A DNA stretch of 64,000 bases from Desulfovibrio sp. UCD-KL4C (lineage in GTDB: Bacteria; Desulfobacterota; Desulfovibrionia; Desulfovibrionales; Desulfovibrionaceae): contig NZ_VCNC01000001.1 of NCBI RefSeq assembly GCF_006210265.1, positions 940,843 through 1,004,842 of the forward strand, in the 5' to 3' direction. Both the position numbers and the translations under genes were made by a program. Below, piece after piece: positions 26,544-35,148 of this stretch; positions within the stretch are counted from its first letter, which is position 1, and each line of letters opens with the position of its first letter. Below the pieces are notes generated by a model that was given only the letters and a program-made list of their open reading frames with translations, was not told where the DNA came from and did not search any database.

Positions 26544-27285
26544 TAACTTCTCCGACTGTAGTCGCCAGCTGTCCGAGTATTTCCTGAACTCCTTCCCAGC
26601 GGGAAGTTATGGTGTTATCAATCATAGCGTCTTCGGCTTCAAGTAGAACTCCGCCATTATCAATATCTGGGTCAGCTTTGATACGCCACTTAGAAAGGCC
26701 TGGATGATTCTCCTGAGCCTGTTCAAGAAGTTCAGTAATAAGCTGTTGATCTGCTGGAGCGACTTTTACCGTAAGCATCGTTTGAGAATCAATGAGGGAC
26801 AGAGCCTCGTCAAGAAGTGCGGCAAGAATTTCCTGTCTGCGCTCTTCCATTTCCACTCCCAAAGCTTTTTCGATAACCATAAAAGCTAAAGAGATTACGT
26901 CTGAGGATTGAGCCGCCATTACAGATTTAGCTTGTTCTTGAATTGCGGCTAAAGTCTGCCCGAATTGCTGACCGAACCCGATCATGTGTTGTTCAGCTTC
27001 AGTCGCAGCCTGACTCTTTCCTTCAGCGTATCCTTCAGATTTTGCGTTGGTCTTAAGTTGTTCAGCTTCAGCCATGGCTTTAGCAATAATGTCTTTAGCC
27101 ATATTTTGAGCTTTTACTTTGACTCTCTCAAAATATTCCTGATCAGTATCTTTATCCCACGTAGGCTTTTTTTTACCTTCCATCTCCTGAATAGTCATTT
27201 CTTGAGCATTGTTATTTGAATCAAGGCCCATGATGACTCTACCAGTGTAGAATTTATTTTCAGCTTCTGTGTTAGACAAAGACAT
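26536..27285 (-). CDS. fliH: Flagellar assembly protein FliH
   Basis: The 249-residue protein is mainly charged helix: a long coiled-coil-like segment (about 45-140, alanine- and glutamate-rich) then a globular C-terminal domain (LLDEALSLIDSQTMLTVKVAPAD) typical of FliH/HrpE-type ATPase regulators. It binds FliI and holds it at the export gate. The start lies 14 bases inside the end of fliG, and its end overlaps fliI. Confidence 0.85.
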   Translation of the reverse strand: MSLSNTEAENKFYTGRVIMGLDSNNNAQEMTIQEMEGKKKPTWDKDTDQEYFERVKVKAQNMAKDIIAKAMAEAEQLKTNAKSEGYAEGKSQAATEAEQHMIGFGQQFGQTLAAIQEQAKSVMAAQSSDVISLAFMVIEKALGVEMEERRQEILAALLDEALSLIDSQTMLTVKVAPADQQLITELLEQAQENHPGLSKWRIKADPDIDNGGVLLEAEDAMIDNTITSRWEGVQEILGQLATTVGEVNG

Positions 27286-28273
27286 CTCCAGATCCTCTGC
27301 TTATCATTATACGTCCTTCGTCTTCTAGACGACGGATGCTTTTAACTATGTTCTGTTGCGCTGCCTCTACATCTGAAAGCTTTACAGGACCCATTATTTC
27401 AAGATCTTCACGGATCATGTTGGAAGCACGTTCAGACATATTCTTGAAGATAAGTTCCTGAAGGTCATCAGAGGCTCCTTTAAGAGCAGTAGTGAGTTCT
27501 TCGTTGGAAACTTCTTTCAGAAGTTCGCGTATTGCTCTGTCGTCGAGTCCTTTGATATCCTCGAATACGAACATGAGATTTCGGATTTCTTCTGCCATTT
27601 GTGTGGACTCTTCTTCGATTTCCGAAAGAACTTCTTCTTCTGTTGATCTATCTACGGCGTTAAGAATTTCTGCTACAGCAGGAACTCCGCCCACCTTTTT
27701 ACCTTCTTTACCACCCATGGCGATAAGCTGACTTTGGAGTACCCTGTCTACTTCCATGAGCATTTCTTCTGCAACGGCTTCCAGCTTGGCTAGCCTCATA
27801 AGGACTTCGGCTCTGACTCCTCCAGGCAGACTGGAAATAAGATCAGCTGCTTTTTCAGGATGCAGATGTCCGATAATCAGGGCCAGTGTCTGAGGATGTT
27901 CGTTCCTAAGAATCTGGGCAAGAATTTTCGGGCTGACATTTTGTAATTCTTGAAATGGAGCTGGACCGCTTTCTAAGTCGAGCTTATCCAGAATATATTT
28001 CGCTGTTTCTTCATCAAGGGATTTGCTGAGAAGTCTTCTGACCTGATCAGCTCCGCCCATAAGAAGTTCTGCGCCGTATGCTAGAGTTTCATTGAATTCT
28101 TTGAGTACTTCAAGGACTTGTTCCTTGGGGACTGAATCCATTTCAAGCATCGCTTTTGAAACTTCAGCTATTTCTGGACGATCCATGCGCTTGAATGACT
28201 CAGCCGTAAACTTATCGCCAAGGGCGAGAAGTACTATGGCTGTTTTTTGATGCCCAGTGAATGGGGTTGACAA
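27272..28273 (-). CDS. fliG: Flagellar motor switch protein FliG
   Basis: At 333 residues this is standard FliG. The N-terminal part binds FliF, the middle domain carries EHPQTLALIIGHL (an EHPQ motif near residue 128), and the C-terminal domain has LDDRAIRELLKEV, the charged stator-facing helix. It forms the torque ring of the rotor. It begins 1 base after the fliF stop, within an unbroken flagellar operon. Confidence 0.95.
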   Translation of the reverse strand: MSTPFTGHQKTAIVLLALGDKFTAESFKRMDRPEIAEVSKAMLEMDSVPKEQVLEVLKEFNETLAYGAELLMGGADQVRRLLSKSLDEETAKYILDKLDLESGPAPFQELQNVSPKILAQILRNEHPQTLALIIGHLHPEKAADLISSLPGGVRAEVLMRLAKLEAVAEEMLMEVDRVLQSQLIAMGGKEGKKVGGVPAVAEILNAVDRSTEEEVLSEIEEESTQMAEEIRNLMFVFEDIKGLDDRAIRELLKEVSNEELTTALKGASDDLQELIFKNMSERASNMIREDLEIMGPVKLSDVEAAQQNIVKSIRRLEDEGRIMISRGSGDVFV

Positions 28274-28274
28274 T

Positions 28275-29879
28275 TTATGCTGCCTCCTGCTTCAACCATG
28301 ACTTCAGAACCTGCACTGCCTGGTCCATATTTTTTTCTGAGAGCTGCAGAGCCTGAGCCTTGGCGTTCTCTAGCTTACGTGCCGTATCTAGAGCCTCTTC
28401 GTCAAGGTCGCTTTCATCAAGAGACAGTCTTTCAACTCCTTCAGGAAGTCCAGCCATTTCATCAAGGTCTTCCTCTGCAACGCGAGGTTTGATGAGTGCC
28501 ATCACTACCGGGCGTACTACAAGGATAAGGAAGAGGAAGATGAGAAGCCCGTTAAGGAAAGGTTTTCCAAGTCTTTGAGCGTATTCAAGCATGGTGCGCA
28601 TGAGGCCGTCGTCGCCAAATTGATCCTGCATGCCGAAGGTTATGTTAGATACTTCAAGTGCATCGCCGCGGGTGGAATCGTAACCAACCGCAGAGCGAAC
28701 TAATTCTTTGATACGCTGCATTTCTTCGGCTGAACGTGGAATGTAAGTTACTTTTCCAGTATCAGGGTCTTTTTCGTATGTGCCGTCAACTACAACTGCT
28801 ACACTTAAGCGTTTGAGCTCACCTACCGGAACAATTATCTGCTGTTCTTCTTTATTAATTTCATAGTTTGTTGTTTTGGTTTCACGGTTGGATTCCTGAG
28901 TAGTGGCTGTTCCTGTGAAACCGTCACCTCTAAAGTTGGCTTCAGGAACTCCGCCGTCAACGTTCGCAGTACCTTTAGTTTGTTCACCGCTGGACTGTTC
29001 ACTGCGTGCAACCTGACTGTCAGGGTCAAATGATTCCGTTTTAATTGTGCGCTGTCTGAAATCGAGATCTGCGTTAACTTTGGCAATAACTTTTTCAGAA
29101 CCGACTATCGGCATAAGCAAACGCTGAATGCGCTGTTCAATTTTGTTTTCCATTTCAGCTTTAAATTGAAGCTGGCTGGAACTGATATTTAAACCGAGTC
29201 CGCCATCTTCTTCCGGCTGATACAAAACCTGTCCGCGCATATCAGTAATAGTAACATGCTCTTCTTTTAACCCTTCAACAGACATAATTACCAGATTCAG
29301 GACACCCTTAATCTGCTTGTCAGAAAGTTTTTCACCGTCTTTGAGTTTTAAAACAACTGATGCTGAAGGAGCTGATTGTTCTTCAATGAATAAAGATTTG
29401 GCAGGAATTACCAGATGAACTCTGGCTCTTTCTACCTGAGGAAATTCGCTGATTGTTCTTGCAAGTTCGCCTTGGAGAGCGCGCTGATAGTTGATGCGCT
29501 GAATGAAGTCAGTCTGTCCGATCTGAACTTTGTCGAAAATTTCGTAACCGATTCCCTGTCCGTGCATTGCACCTTCACCTGCAATTTTGAGGCGCAGGTC
29601 GTATACTCTGTCCGCAGGAACCATAATTGTGGCACCGTTGTCCGCAATTTTATAAGGTTCTTTTGTTGATTGTAGGATGTCTACAACGCGGGAAGCATCT
29701 TCAGGATAAAGTTTAGTATAAAGGACTTTATAGTCTGTCTGGTTGAGCCAGAAGACCATAAGAAGGAATGCTATTACAACAGAGGCTGCAAGACCTCCAA
29801 TGAGAATCCGTTGGGAGACTGTGCGGTCGGACCAGAAACCTGTAAATTTAGCTAAGTATTCATTGATGAAGTTGGGCAT
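28275..29879 (-). CDS. fliF: Flagellar MS-ring protein FliF
   Basis: The 534-residue protein has a membrane helix near residues 25-45, the YscJ/FliF ring-building domains (VLYTKLYPEDASRVVDILQ and ALQGELARTISEFPQVERARVHLVIP), a hydrophilic middle, a second membrane helix near 445-465 (PFLNGLLIFLFLILVVRPVV) and the C-terminal FliG-binding tail. It builds the membrane ring of the motor. ATG 29879 is preferred because AGGAG lies 7 bases upstream; ATG 29885 would leave only 1 base. Confidence 0.95.
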   Translation of the reverse strand: MPNFINEYLAKFTGFWSDRTVSQRILIGGLAASVVIAFLLMVFWLNQTDYKVLYTKLYPEDASRVVDILQSTKEPYKIADNGATIMVPADRVYDLRLKIAGEGAMHGQGIGYEIFDKVQIGQTDFIQRINYQRALQGELARTISEFPQVERARVHLVIPAKSLFIEEQSAPSASVVLKLKDGEKLSDKQIKGVLNLVIMSVEGLKEEHVTITDMRGQVLYQPEEDGGLGLNISSSQLQFKAEMENKIEQRIQRLLMPIVGSEKVIAKVNADLDFRQRTIKTESFDPDSQVARSEQSSGEQTKGTANVDGGVPEANFRGDGFTGTATTQESNRETKTTNYEINKEEQQIIVPVGELKRLSVAVVVDGTYEKDPDTGKVTYIPRSAEEMQRIKELVRSAVGYDSTRGDALEVSNITFGMQDQFGDDGLMRTMLEYAQRLGKPFLNGLLIFLFLILVVRPVVMALIKPRVAEEDLDEMAGLPEGVERLSLDESDLDEEALDTARKLENAKAQALQLSEKNMDQAVQVLKSWLKQEAA

Positions 29880-30005
29880 AATCATACTCCTAACGATTTT
29901 TCAAAAAAGAAAAGCAATAAATGGTCCGACTTAATAAAAATGTATTATTACAAATGCTTATGAAGTGTAAAACGTAGTATTGGATCTGTTGTGACAAAAA
30001 AATGT

Positions 30006-30332
30006 CTAGAAAGGCATTTTAAGAACTTCTTGATATGCGGTCATTACTTTGTTGCGGACTGTGCTAGTCATACTCATTGCCAGTCCAGCTTTTTGTAATG
30101 ATATCATCAGTTCGTGAACATTTTGATTTTTACCGGAAGCAAAATCTTCAATCATGGATTTTTTTTGAGTCTGTAGGTCGTTAACAGCACTCAAAGAAGT
30201 TTTGAGAGTATTGGAAAATGCATTTGCCTCGGGCTTTCCAGCTTCCATGATCGAGTCAAATTTCTTATCAAATTTATTTTGAGACTGAAGTGCGTTCGTG
30301 TAAGCTTGCATAGCTATGTTTTTGATGGCCAT
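30006..30332 (-). CDS. fliE: Flagellar hook-basal body protein FliE
   Basis: The 108-residue protein matches FliE in length and in its C-terminal part (QKAGLAMSMTSTVRNKVMTAYQEVLKMPF), where LM-rich helices end in the family's typical EVLKMPF. It joins the MS ring to the proximal rod. Start ATG 30332 follows AAGGAG. It lies between flgC and fliF, the usual order. Confidence 0.9.
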   Translation of the reverse strand: MAIKNIAMQAYTNALQSQNKFDKKFDSIMEAGKPEANAFSNTLKTSLSAVNDLQTQKKSMIEDFASGKNQNVHELMISLQKAGLAMSMTSTVRNKVMTAYQEVLKMPF

Positions 30333-30396
30333 TTTATCTCTCCTTGTTTTCCTAAATTCTATCTGCTGAGTCTTGTCTGGTTGTAATTAAAAATTA

Positions 30397-30837
30397 TCAA
30401 CCTTGACCGATTTGAAGTGCACGATTGAACATCTTTTTTGCTGAATCAACAGATTGCGCGTTGGCTTCGTAAGATCTGCTTATTGTGATCATGTTAACCA
30501 TTTCTTCTATAACGTTGATGTCAGGGTATTTGACCATTCCATTAGCATCGGCGTCAGGATGGTTCGGTTCAAATACTGTCTTAAACGGACGGGTATCGGA
30601 GACTATGCCCCTGACTGTTACGCCTCGCAGCTGCTGATTCATTTCGCTGTTCATTGCAGTATCAAACGGAGAGAGTAGAGGAGTGGACTCCATTGAAACA
30701 CTTTTACGGCGGTAAGGTCCGCCATCTGCGGTGCGCGTAGTTCTGGAGTTCGCCATATTCATAGATACAACGTTAAGATATTCTCTTTGCGCCTTTAGCC
30801 CGGAGGCTCCCAGTTCAAGTGCTGTCATGAAGTTCAT
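30397..30837 (-). CDS. flgC: Flagellar proximal rod protein FlgC
   Basis: The 146-residue protein has the rod/hook N-terminus (ALELGASGLKAQREYLNVVSMNMANSRT) and the C-terminal ANAQSVDSAKKMFNRALQIG helix that interlocks rod subunits. Its ATG overlaps the flgB stop by one base (TAATG), so the pair is coupled. Confidence 0.95.
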   Translation of the reverse strand: MNFMTALELGASGLKAQREYLNVVSMNMANSRTTRTADGGPYRRKSVSMESTPLLSPFDTAMNSEMNQQLRGVTVRGIVSDTRPFKTVFEPNHPDADANGMVKYPDINVIEEMVNMITISRSYEANAQSVDSAKKMFNRALQIGQG

Positions 30838-31247
30838 TATCTAGCTCCATCCTGAATGACTTTTTGCATTCCCTGAAAATCTTTTTTGATTATTTGTGTC
30901 AATGCATTGTAAGCTAAGTTGTTCTTAGTCATGGTGACCATTTCTTTATCAAGATCTACAGGATTTTCGCCGTGAACAACTCTCGGTTCAAAATTTGAAA
31001 GAGTTCTTCCACTGAATTTATTTGCTTCAAAAGTAGCAGGGATATGCATTTTACTGGTTTTAGTCATTTTACCTCTGGCATCTTTATTGAGTGCCTTTTG
31101 AAGGCTGTCTTCAAATTCAAGAGTCTTTTCCTTATATCCTGGGGTATTAACGTTTGCTAGGTTGGATGCGACAAGATTTTGACGCTGAAGTCGCAGGTCC
31201 ATAACCTTCCCTGTTAACGCTATTTGGTCTTCAAAAAATCCTTTCAT
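30837..31247 (-). CDS. flgB: Flagellar proximal rod protein FlgB
   Basis: The rod-protein N-terminus (RLQRQNLVASNLANVNTPGYKEKTLEFE) and the C-terminal MTKNNLAYNALTQIIKKDF identify FlgB, about 136 residues. ATG 31247 is chosen because AGGAGG lies 8 bases before it; the longer TTG start at 31265 runs through that site. It is the first gene of the flagellar operon, about 67 bases after the predicted start of its sigma-54-type promoter. Confidence 0.95.
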   Translation of the reverse strand: MKGFFEDQIALTGKVMDLRLQRQNLVASNLANVNTPGYKEKTLEFEDSLQKALNKDARGKMTKTSKMHIPATFEANKFSGRTLSNFEPRVVHGENPVDLDKEMVTMTKNNLAYNALTQIIKKDFQGMQKVIQDGAR

Positions 31248-31325
31248 CTCTAGGTCCTCCTGCAAAAAATTCCTGATTCTTCCAAGGTGTGGAAGCCGAT
31301 TACGGTATTAATTATTTGGTAATAA

Positions 31326-31340
31326 GCAAAAGTCGTTCCA
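31326..31340 (-). promoter_or_regulatory. Sigma-54-type promoter of flgB
   Basis: Read on the minus strand the site is TGGAACGACTTTTGC: GG and GC with exactly 10 bases between, close to the TGGCACG-N4-TTGC consensus, followed by T. It lies about 80 bases before the flgB ATG. Confidence 0.7.
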
Positions 31341-31466
31341 ATTTTATAAGTATCTAATATAATGTGTCTTTTGGGTGTAAAGTTGAGTCTGCTACTTGTA
31401 AGAGTGTCGTAAAACGGGCGGCATTAAAATTTCTATATATAATGAAGTAGGTGGTAATGTTTGCCT

Positions 31467-31481
31467 TGGCACATCTGTTGC
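31467..31481 (+). promoter_or_regulatory. Sigma-54-type promoter of the TPR gene
   Basis: TGGCAC-ATCTG-TTGC followed by A is an exact match to the -24/-12 consensus. It lies 78 bases before ATG 31560. It falls inside a longer open frame, which argues that translation starts downstream at 31560. Confidence 0.8.
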
Positions 31482-31559
31482 ATAGTTTGTGGCAGACCAA
31501 TAATGGTCGAAAAAAATGCCGTCACTCCAATAAAGGCGGAAAATATTTTCGGAGGGATT

Positions 31560-32114
31560 ATGAGTCATTTAGATTATGAGATTAACAAGGAACTCGGTGA
31601 GTGTTATCTGTTTATGGGCGAACTGGATAAAGCTGAAGATTATTATAAGAAAGCTGTCGGATCTAACGGTGTTCATCCTGACCCTTATATCGGACTTGCT
31701 ACTATTGCGATTCAGCGTGGTGAATATGATTCTGCCATGACTCTTTATAGTAAAGCGCATAATGTCGAAGTTACTGATAAGAGTTTTGCCGGTATGGGGC
31801 TCATTATGATGGAAACGAACAGGCAGATTGAAGCCTTTGCAAATTTTTCCGAGGCCTTGACGCTTAACCCAAGTAATATGGTTGCACTATTTGGTATAAT
31901 CAGAATTGGACACGAGGCTGACATGGTTGACCAAGCAGTTCCATTTTTGGAAAACTATCTGGCGATTGATCCTGAAAAGCACGAAGTCCGCTACTCGCTT
32001 GCAGGTTGCTTTATTTGTATGGATAAGAAAGCAGAAGCTGTAGAACAGCTTGAAATGATTCTTGAAATTGATCCTGCAAATGTTGAAGCAAAAGAACTGC
32101 TGGCACAGATTTAA
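31560..32114 (+). CDS. TPR-repeat protein, probable flagellum-linked
   Basis: The 184-residue protein consists of about five tetratricopeptide-like helical repeats (GECYLFMGELDKAEDYYKKA, AFANFSEALTLNPSN, YSLAGCFICMDKKAEAVEQL), so it is a soluble protein-binding scaffold. ATG 31560 follows GGAGGG. The longer frame from TTG 31461 would pass through the sigma-54-type promoter and is rejected. The divergent flgB operon and shared promoter class suggest a role in flagellar assembly or its control; the partner is unknown. Confidence 0.8.
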   Translation: MSHLDYEINKELGECYLFMGELDKAEDYYKKAVGSNGVHPDPYIGLATIAIQRGEYDSAMTLYSKAHNVEVTDKSFAGMGLIMMETNRQIEAFANFSEALTLNPSNMVALFGIIRIGHEADMVDQAVPFLENYLAIDPEKHEVRYSLAGCFICMDKKAEAVEQLEMILEIDPANVEAKELLAQI

Positions 32115-32160
32115 GTTTTGCGGCTCTTTTTTATAAAGTTGACTCCCCTTCAAGTTGGTC

Positions 32161-32192
32161 CCGTTCTTAAGTTAATGAGAATTTAAGAACGG
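32161..32192 (+). promoter_or_regulatory. Inverted repeat in the leader of the IMP cyclohydrolase gene
   Basis: CCGTTCTTAA and TTAAGAACGG form a perfect 10-base stem around 12 bases, about 90 bases before the start codon, with no T-run after it. It could be an operator or an RNA element. I cannot match the following 90 bases to a known riboswitch. Confidence 0.4.
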
Positions 32193-32282
32193 AGGCCGAT
32201 TCTGAGATATGTAGAAGCGGGAGCTTGCCTTTGGGGGATAAATCCGGCACAACTCCACAAAAACAATAGCGGGAGAAGTGTT

Positions 32283-32882
32283 ATGGATTTGTTGCCTATA
32301 AAGCGCGGAATACTCAGTGTTACTGATAAATCCGGACTTGCAGAATTTGCGTCTGAATTGGTCGGTTTCGGTGTAGAACTTATAAGCACCGGTGGAACCA
32401 GGAAAGCTCTTCAGGGTGCTGGACTTTCTGTAAAATCAGTAAGCGAAGTTACCGGTTTCCCTGAAATAATGGGCGGACGTGTCAAAACTTTGCATCCTAA
32501 TGTGCATGGTGGAGTGCTTGCTGATAAGGATAATCCTGAACACATATCTACTCTTGATGAACATGGAATCAAGACGATTGATATGATATGTGTAAATTTG
32601 TACAATTTTGCTAAGGCTGTCAGTGAAGGGCAGAATTTAAGGGACGCTGTTGAGCAGATCGACATCGGTGGTCCTACTATGCTCCGTGCTGCCGCAAAGA
32701 ATTTTCATTCCGTTTTGGTTGTCCCTAGTCCCGTGCATTACTCACGAATTTTAGATGAAATGAAGCAGAATGGCGGCAAGATCTCTCTGGTACTTAGAAA
32801 AGAGCTTGCTGCAGAAACTTTTGCGCTTGTTTCTGAATATGATTCTATGATTGCCAAATATCTGGCAGACCACGACGCGTAA
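32283..32882 (+). CDS. purH: Stand-alone IMP cyclohydrolase (N-terminal domain of PurH only)
   Basis: The 199-residue protein covers only the MGS-like cyclohydrolase half of bifunctional PurH: ILSVTDKSGL, ISTGGTRKAL, GGRVKTLHPNVHGG and the VEQIDIGGPTMLRAAAKN block. The AICAR formyltransferase half of about 320 residues is absent. It should close the inosine ring from FAICAR in the last step of IMP synthesis. The formyltransferase must be encoded elsewhere. The stop TAA is in the same frame as the downstream hflX sequence. Confidence 0.85.
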   Translation: MDLLPIKRGILSVTDKSGLAEFASELVGFGVELISTGGTRKALQGAGLSVKSVSEVTGFPEIMGGRVKTLHPNVHGGVLADKDNPEHISTLDEHGIKTIDMICVNLYNFAKAVSEGQNLRDAVEQIDIGGPTMLRAAAKNFHSVLVVPSPVHYSRILDEMKQNGGKISLVLRKELAAETFALVSEYDSMIAKYLADHDA

Positions 32883-32960
32883 ATATTAAGCGGGACGGCA
32901 GAATTCTGGCGTTCCGCTTTCACTGTTCAAATATCCTGCGGGATAAAGGAAGATGCTGTC

Positions 32961-34607
32961 ATAGCTCTTAAAGTAAAAGGAAATACACAGGGTTTAAAAC
33001 CCAGTGAAGTCAAACGGATCAATCGTCTTGCGGAACGTAGTTATAGTGATCCGTGCGGATACTCCAATGAACAGGCCCGTGAACTTTCGATTCTAAGTAA
33101 TGAAATAGGAAGACAGCTCGGTTTGCTTGTAAACCGTCAAGGCCGTCCTGAGATGATTCTTGTCGGAGATCCTGCTTCGATTTATATTCCTGAATTGCCA
33201 CGAGCCAGACAATCTGAAGGACGATTGCGCGGACTAAGGCTGCTTCATACTCATATTTCCGGGGAAAATCTTTCCGAAGAAGATCTCATGGATATGGTTT
33301 TTTTGCGGTTGGACAGCGTTACTGTAATTGTTTCAGATTCGCATGGCGATCCTGATTTTGTTCAATATGGCTATCTTCTTCCTCCCGGATCAGGCGAGAA
33401 GGCATATGAACAATTATCACCAGTTCGCTGGGATAAAGCTGATATGGATCTTCCAGCGCAGGTAAAAGCTCTTGAAGATGAATTCAGCCGTGCTGATAAA
33501 ACTCGTAATACTGCTGATAAGCGTGAGCGGGCAATTGTTGTTAGCGTTTCACAGGACTCTAAAACCGTACAGGATCGTTCTCTTGATGAGCTTGTGGATC
33601 TTGCTGATACAGCTGGCCTTAAAGTCGAAGGAAGAATGATCCAGCGTATTCGTAAAGTTAACCCCAAATTTATTATGGGTAAGGGAAAGCTTGCAGAACT
33701 CGAAATTTTAGCCCTGCAGGCTGACGCAGAAGTTGTTTTGTTTGATCAGGAACTTTCTGCCGCACAAATGCGTAACCTTGCCACTATCACCGAGCGCAAA
33801 GTTTTGGATCGCACACAATTGATTCTTGATATTTTTGCTCAGCACGCCACGACGAAAGCTGGAAGGCTACAGGTTGAAATGGCACAGCTTAAGTATATGA
33901 TGCCTCGCCTTGTCGGAAAAAATAATGCCATGTCCCGTTTAATGGGTGGTATTGGTGGACGAGGTCCCGGTGAAACAAAGCTTGAAATTGATCGCCGCCG
34001 AGTGAAAGATAAACTGACAAAACTTGGCAATGAACTGAAGAAAGTCAGCAAGCAAAGAGGGTTCACCCGTGACCGCCGCGCCAGAGCAGGGGTTCCGGTT
34101 GTTTCACTCGTTGGTTATACTAATGCAGGAAAATCCACGTTGCTCAATACTTTGACAAACAGTGTGGTACTTGCGGAAGATAAACTTTTTGCAACTCTTG
34201 ACCCTACAAGCCGACGTATCCGTTTTCCTAATGATCAGGAACTTATTCTTACTGATACTGTTGGTTTCATTCGTGAGCTTCCTAAAGAATTGAGAGAAGC
34301 TTTCAGGGCTACTTTGGAAGAACTTGATGCGGCAGATGTTCTGGTACACGTTGCAGATGTATCCCATCCTGAAGTGGAAGAGCAGATTGAAGCAGTAGAA
34401 AAGATTGTTTCAGATATGGAAATGAGTGAAGTTCCAATAATCCTTGTTCTAAATAAATGGGACAGAATTAGTGAAGATCAGCGTGAAATGATACAGAATT
34501 ATTATCCTCAAGGAATTCCTGCAAGCGCACTTGATCGCAAGTCTTTACGGCCATTGGTTGAACTTATTCTTGAAAATCTTGAAAAAATATCAAAAAAAGT
34601 CAGATAA
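32961..34607 (+). CDS. hflX: GTPase HflX
   Basis: The G-domain (about residue 375 onward) has VGYTNAGKSTLLNTL, DPTSRRI, TDTVGFI and LNKWD. It is preceded by the HflX-specific region with GKLAELEILALQADAEVVLFDQELS and GGIGGRGPGETKLEIDRRRV. HflX binds ribosomes and rescues stalled ones under stress. The first canonical start (TTG 33123) would remove clearly coding residues (ALKVKGNTQGLKPSEVKRINRL) that resemble the N-terminus of this HflX subgroup. No ATG, GTG or TTG lies in frame between the purH stop and 33123. I place the start at ATA 32961, 9 bases after AAGGA, with low confidence; a sequence error is possible. Confidence 0.8.
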   Translation: MALKVKGNTQGLKPSEVKRINRLAERSYSDPCGYSNEQARELSILSNEIGRQLGLLVNRQGRPEMILVGDPASIYIPELPRARQSEGRLRGLRLLHTHISGENLSEEDLMDMVFLRLDSVTVIVSDSHGDPDFVQYGYLLPPGSGEKAYEQLSPVRWDKADMDLPAQVKALEDEFSRADKTRNTADKRERAIVVSVSQDSKTVQDRSLDELVDLADTAGLKVEGRMIQRIRKVNPKFIMGKGKLAELEILALQADAEVVLFDQELSAAQMRNLATITERKVLDRTQLILDIFAQHATTKAGRLQVEMAQLKYMMPRLVGKNNAMSRLMGGIGGRGPGETKLEIDRRRVKDKLTKLGNELKKVSKQRGFTRDRRARAGVPVVSLVGYTNAGKSTLLNTLTNSVVLAEDKLFATLDPTSRRIRFPNDQELILTDTVGFIRELPKELREAFRATLEELDAADVLVHVADVSHPEVEEQIEAVEKIVSDMEMSEVPIILVLNKWDRISEDQREMIQNYYPQGIPASALDRKSLRPLVELILENLEKISKKVR

Positions 34608-34652
34608 TTTTATATTATTTTTTGTTGATATATTAAGATATTATTGTTTCAT

Positions 34653-34689
34653 AAGGCCCACCTCTATAGTCTGAGGTGGGCCTTTTGTT
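34653..34689 (+). terminator. Rho-independent terminator after hflX
   Basis: A perfect 12-base stem (AAGGCCCACCTC and its complement) with an 8-base loop is followed by a T-rich tail, 45 bases after the hflX stop. Confidence 0.9.
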
Positions 34690-34879
34690 CTTTTATGTGG
34701 TATATTTATATACTAGTTATGATTTTTTTAACAAAATCGTGCATGATATTTTTTGTAGTTCATTGTGCATTCGTATGAAAAACACAGTTGCAAGGCATAT
34801 ATGAATTTTGCTAAAGCTATCTGGTACCTAATGGATAGAAAAAATATCACTGGCTATGTGCTGTGTGATGGAGGAAGCT

Positions 34880-35098
34880 GTGGCTAAAGAAGAAGCCATT
34901 GAAGTTGAAGGTGTAGTGCAGGAAGCTCTGCCAAATGCTATGTTTCGTGTTGAACTTGAGAATGGACATGTCATTCTTGGGCATATTTCCGGTAAATTGC
35001 GTAAGTTTTATATTCGTATTTTACCAGGCGATAGGGTTAAAGTTGAACTTTCCCCTTATGATTTAACACGTGGGCGTATAACTTTCAGGATGCGCTAA
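34880..35098 (+). CDS. infA: Translation initiation factor IF-1
   Basis: The 72-residue protein beginning (V/M)[21 protein letters not shown] matches IF-1, an OB-fold protein that binds the ribosomal A site during initiation ([38 protein letters not shown]). GTG 34880 is chosen, with GGAGG 5 bases upstream, because the longer frame starting at 34856 gives a non-family N-terminus. It is encoded just before a cold-shock protein. Confidence 0.95.
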   Translation: MAKEEAIEVEGVVQEALPNAMFRVELENGHVILGHISGKLRKFYIRILPGDRVKVELSPYDLTRGRITFRMR

Positions 35099-35148
35099 AT
35101 TGGATTTTAATTTCGATTACTGTTCTAAATTCCTGAGAATGGAGTGAT

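Noticed and set aside
31461-31559. N-terminal extension of the TPR protein from TTG 31461
   Set aside because: It runs through the sigma-54-type promoter; ATG 31560 has a GGAGGG site.
32193-32282. ZTP (pfl) riboswitch before the IMP cyclohydrolase gene
   Set aside because: The conserved CCGCCTGGGCA-type block of that riboswitch is not present.
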